This document shows, piece after piece, positions 22,136 to 22,917 of a stretch of DNA of 22,917 bases. The notes below the pieces were generated by a model that had not been told where the DNA came from, ran no database searches, and saw nothing but the letters and a program-made list of their open reading frames with translations. The first letter of the stretch is position 1, and the number at the start of each line of letters is the position of its first letter. The stretch covers positions 1 through 22,917 of the forward strand of contig CAYYRN010000032.1 in the NCBI GenBank assembly GCA_964474295.1, in the 5' to 3' direction. This DNA comes from SIG575 sp964474295. Lineage in GTDB: Bacteria; Bacillota; Clostridia; Oscillospirales; Acutalibacteraceae. The translations under genes and the position numbers were made by a program.

Positions 22136-22917
22136 TTGGCTTTTAAAAATATACTTGATATGCACGTGCATACGGATAATTCCTTTGACGGCAACCACTC
22201 CGCGATGTTTATGTGCGAAGCCGCCGAAAGGGCGGGCTTACGCTCTGTGACCTTTACAGACCACTGTGAAGTGGATTTTTACCGTGAAAGACATTTTGAC
22301 CGTTCCGATTTTCATTCCTATTTCGAGGTGTCAAAAGCCAAATCGGCATTTATGGGCAAGCTTCTTGTAAATGCGGGAATTGAGTTGGGACAGCCCACAT
22401 ACGATATTCCGACTGCGGAACACATAATTTCGAGATTTAATTACGACCAGGTAATCGGTTCAATTCACAATCTTCGTGATATGCCCGATTTTTGCGAATT
22501 GAATTATTCCGATTATGATATTTATATGCTTCTTGATGAATATTTTGACGAGGAACTGGAACTTGCAAAATGGGGCAAATTCGACACCCTCGCACACCTT
22601 ACATATCCTTTGAGATATATGGTGGGCGACCAGGGATATGAGGTCGATTTGAAGCGTTTTGAAGACAAAATAGATGAAATTCTTAAAAATATTATCGCAA
22701 ACGGTAAAGCTCTTGAAATAAACACGTCGGGTTATCGCCAAAAACTCGGCAGAACAATGCCCGATGCCGATATAGTAAAAAGATACAAACAGCTCGGCGG
22801 TGAGCTGATAACACTCGGCTCGGATTCTCATTTTGCCGAACACGTCGGTGCGGGAATCGACAGAGGAATGCAGCTTGCACTTGACTGCGGATTTAATGCG
22901 GTTGCTTTGTTTCAATC
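22136..22917 (+). CDS. PHP domain protein, histidinol-phosphatase-like (partial)
   Basis: The gene runs off the right end; 260 residues are visible, close to the usual full length of about 270. The product has the metal-binding PHP motifs: DMHVHTDNS (8-16), FTDHCE, GIELGQ, IGSIHNL, LAHLTYP and GSDSHFAEHVG. This is the layout of the HisK-type histidinol-phosphate phosphatase, which makes histidinol in histidine synthesis, though PHP proteins also include other phosphoesterases. A TTG start at 22136 is chosen because GGGGAGAG precedes it and the PHP motif begins at residue 8; the ATG at 22160 would cut the first motif. No other histidine genes are visible in the window. Confidence 0.88.
   Translation, partial: MAFKNILDMHVHTDNSFDGNHSAMFMCEAAERAGLRSVTFTDHCEVDFYRERHFDRSDFHSYFEVSKAKSAFMGKLLVNAGIELGQPTYDIPTAEHIISRFNYDQVIGSIHNLRDMPDFCELNYSDYDIYMLLDEYFDEELELAKWGKFDTLAHLTYPLRYMVGDQGYEVDLKRFEDKIDEILKNIIANGKALEINTSGYRQKLGRTMPDADIVKRYKQLGGELITLGSDSHFAEHVGAGIDRGMQLALDCGFNAVALFQ

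Overview
The window comes from a moderately AT-rich, endospore-forming Firmicute, most likely a Clostridia/Oscillospiraceae-type gut or rumen bacterium. The sporulation genes ylbJ, yqfC and yqfD, the conserved phoH-ybeY-dgkA-era-yqzL-recO block, strong Shine-Dalgarno sites, TTGACA/TATAAT-type promoters and two carbohydrate-active enzymes support this. The genus cannot be named from this sequence.

Left part (1-4340): a tRNA-Ala(CGC) and nagB lie on the minus strand. A small one-helix membrane protein with its own promoter follows on the plus strand. A minus-strand pair holds a YlbJ-like membrane protein and a cysteine-rich small protein. yqfC-yqfD then run on the plus strand.

Middle (4380-11300): one long plus-strand operon of housekeeping genes: phoH, ybeY, dgkA/udpK, era, yqzL (a 52-residue gene overlapping recO), recO and mutS2, closed by an intrinsic terminator. 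Before phoH lies the most unusual element in the window: a tandem array of an about 101-base unit, at least five copies and interrupted by a 100-N assembly gap. Each unit holds two potential stem-loops and a TATAAT-like box. The first unit's TATAAT coincides with the predicted operon promoter, so the array probably forms a long structured 5' leader. A terminator-like hairpin also sits inside the operon just before era.

Right part (11300-17450): a PutP-type sodium:solute symporter, then a tightly packed five-gene run: an NSS-family sodium symporter, a GNAT acetyltransferase, an exported DUF4434-like protein (putative glycosidase) and two half-size chromate-transporter-family proteins. The last two share a 36-base identical stretch. 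A divergent pair of exported glycosidases (GH5 and GH30) follows, bounded by two bidirectional terminators.

End (20350-22917): the ACT-domain (UPF0237) and PFL/UPF0210 gene pair on the minus strand, divergent from a histidinol-phosphatase-like PHP gene that runs off the window. Apart from the phoH-leader repeat array, nothing looks like a mobile element, phage or CRISPR array.
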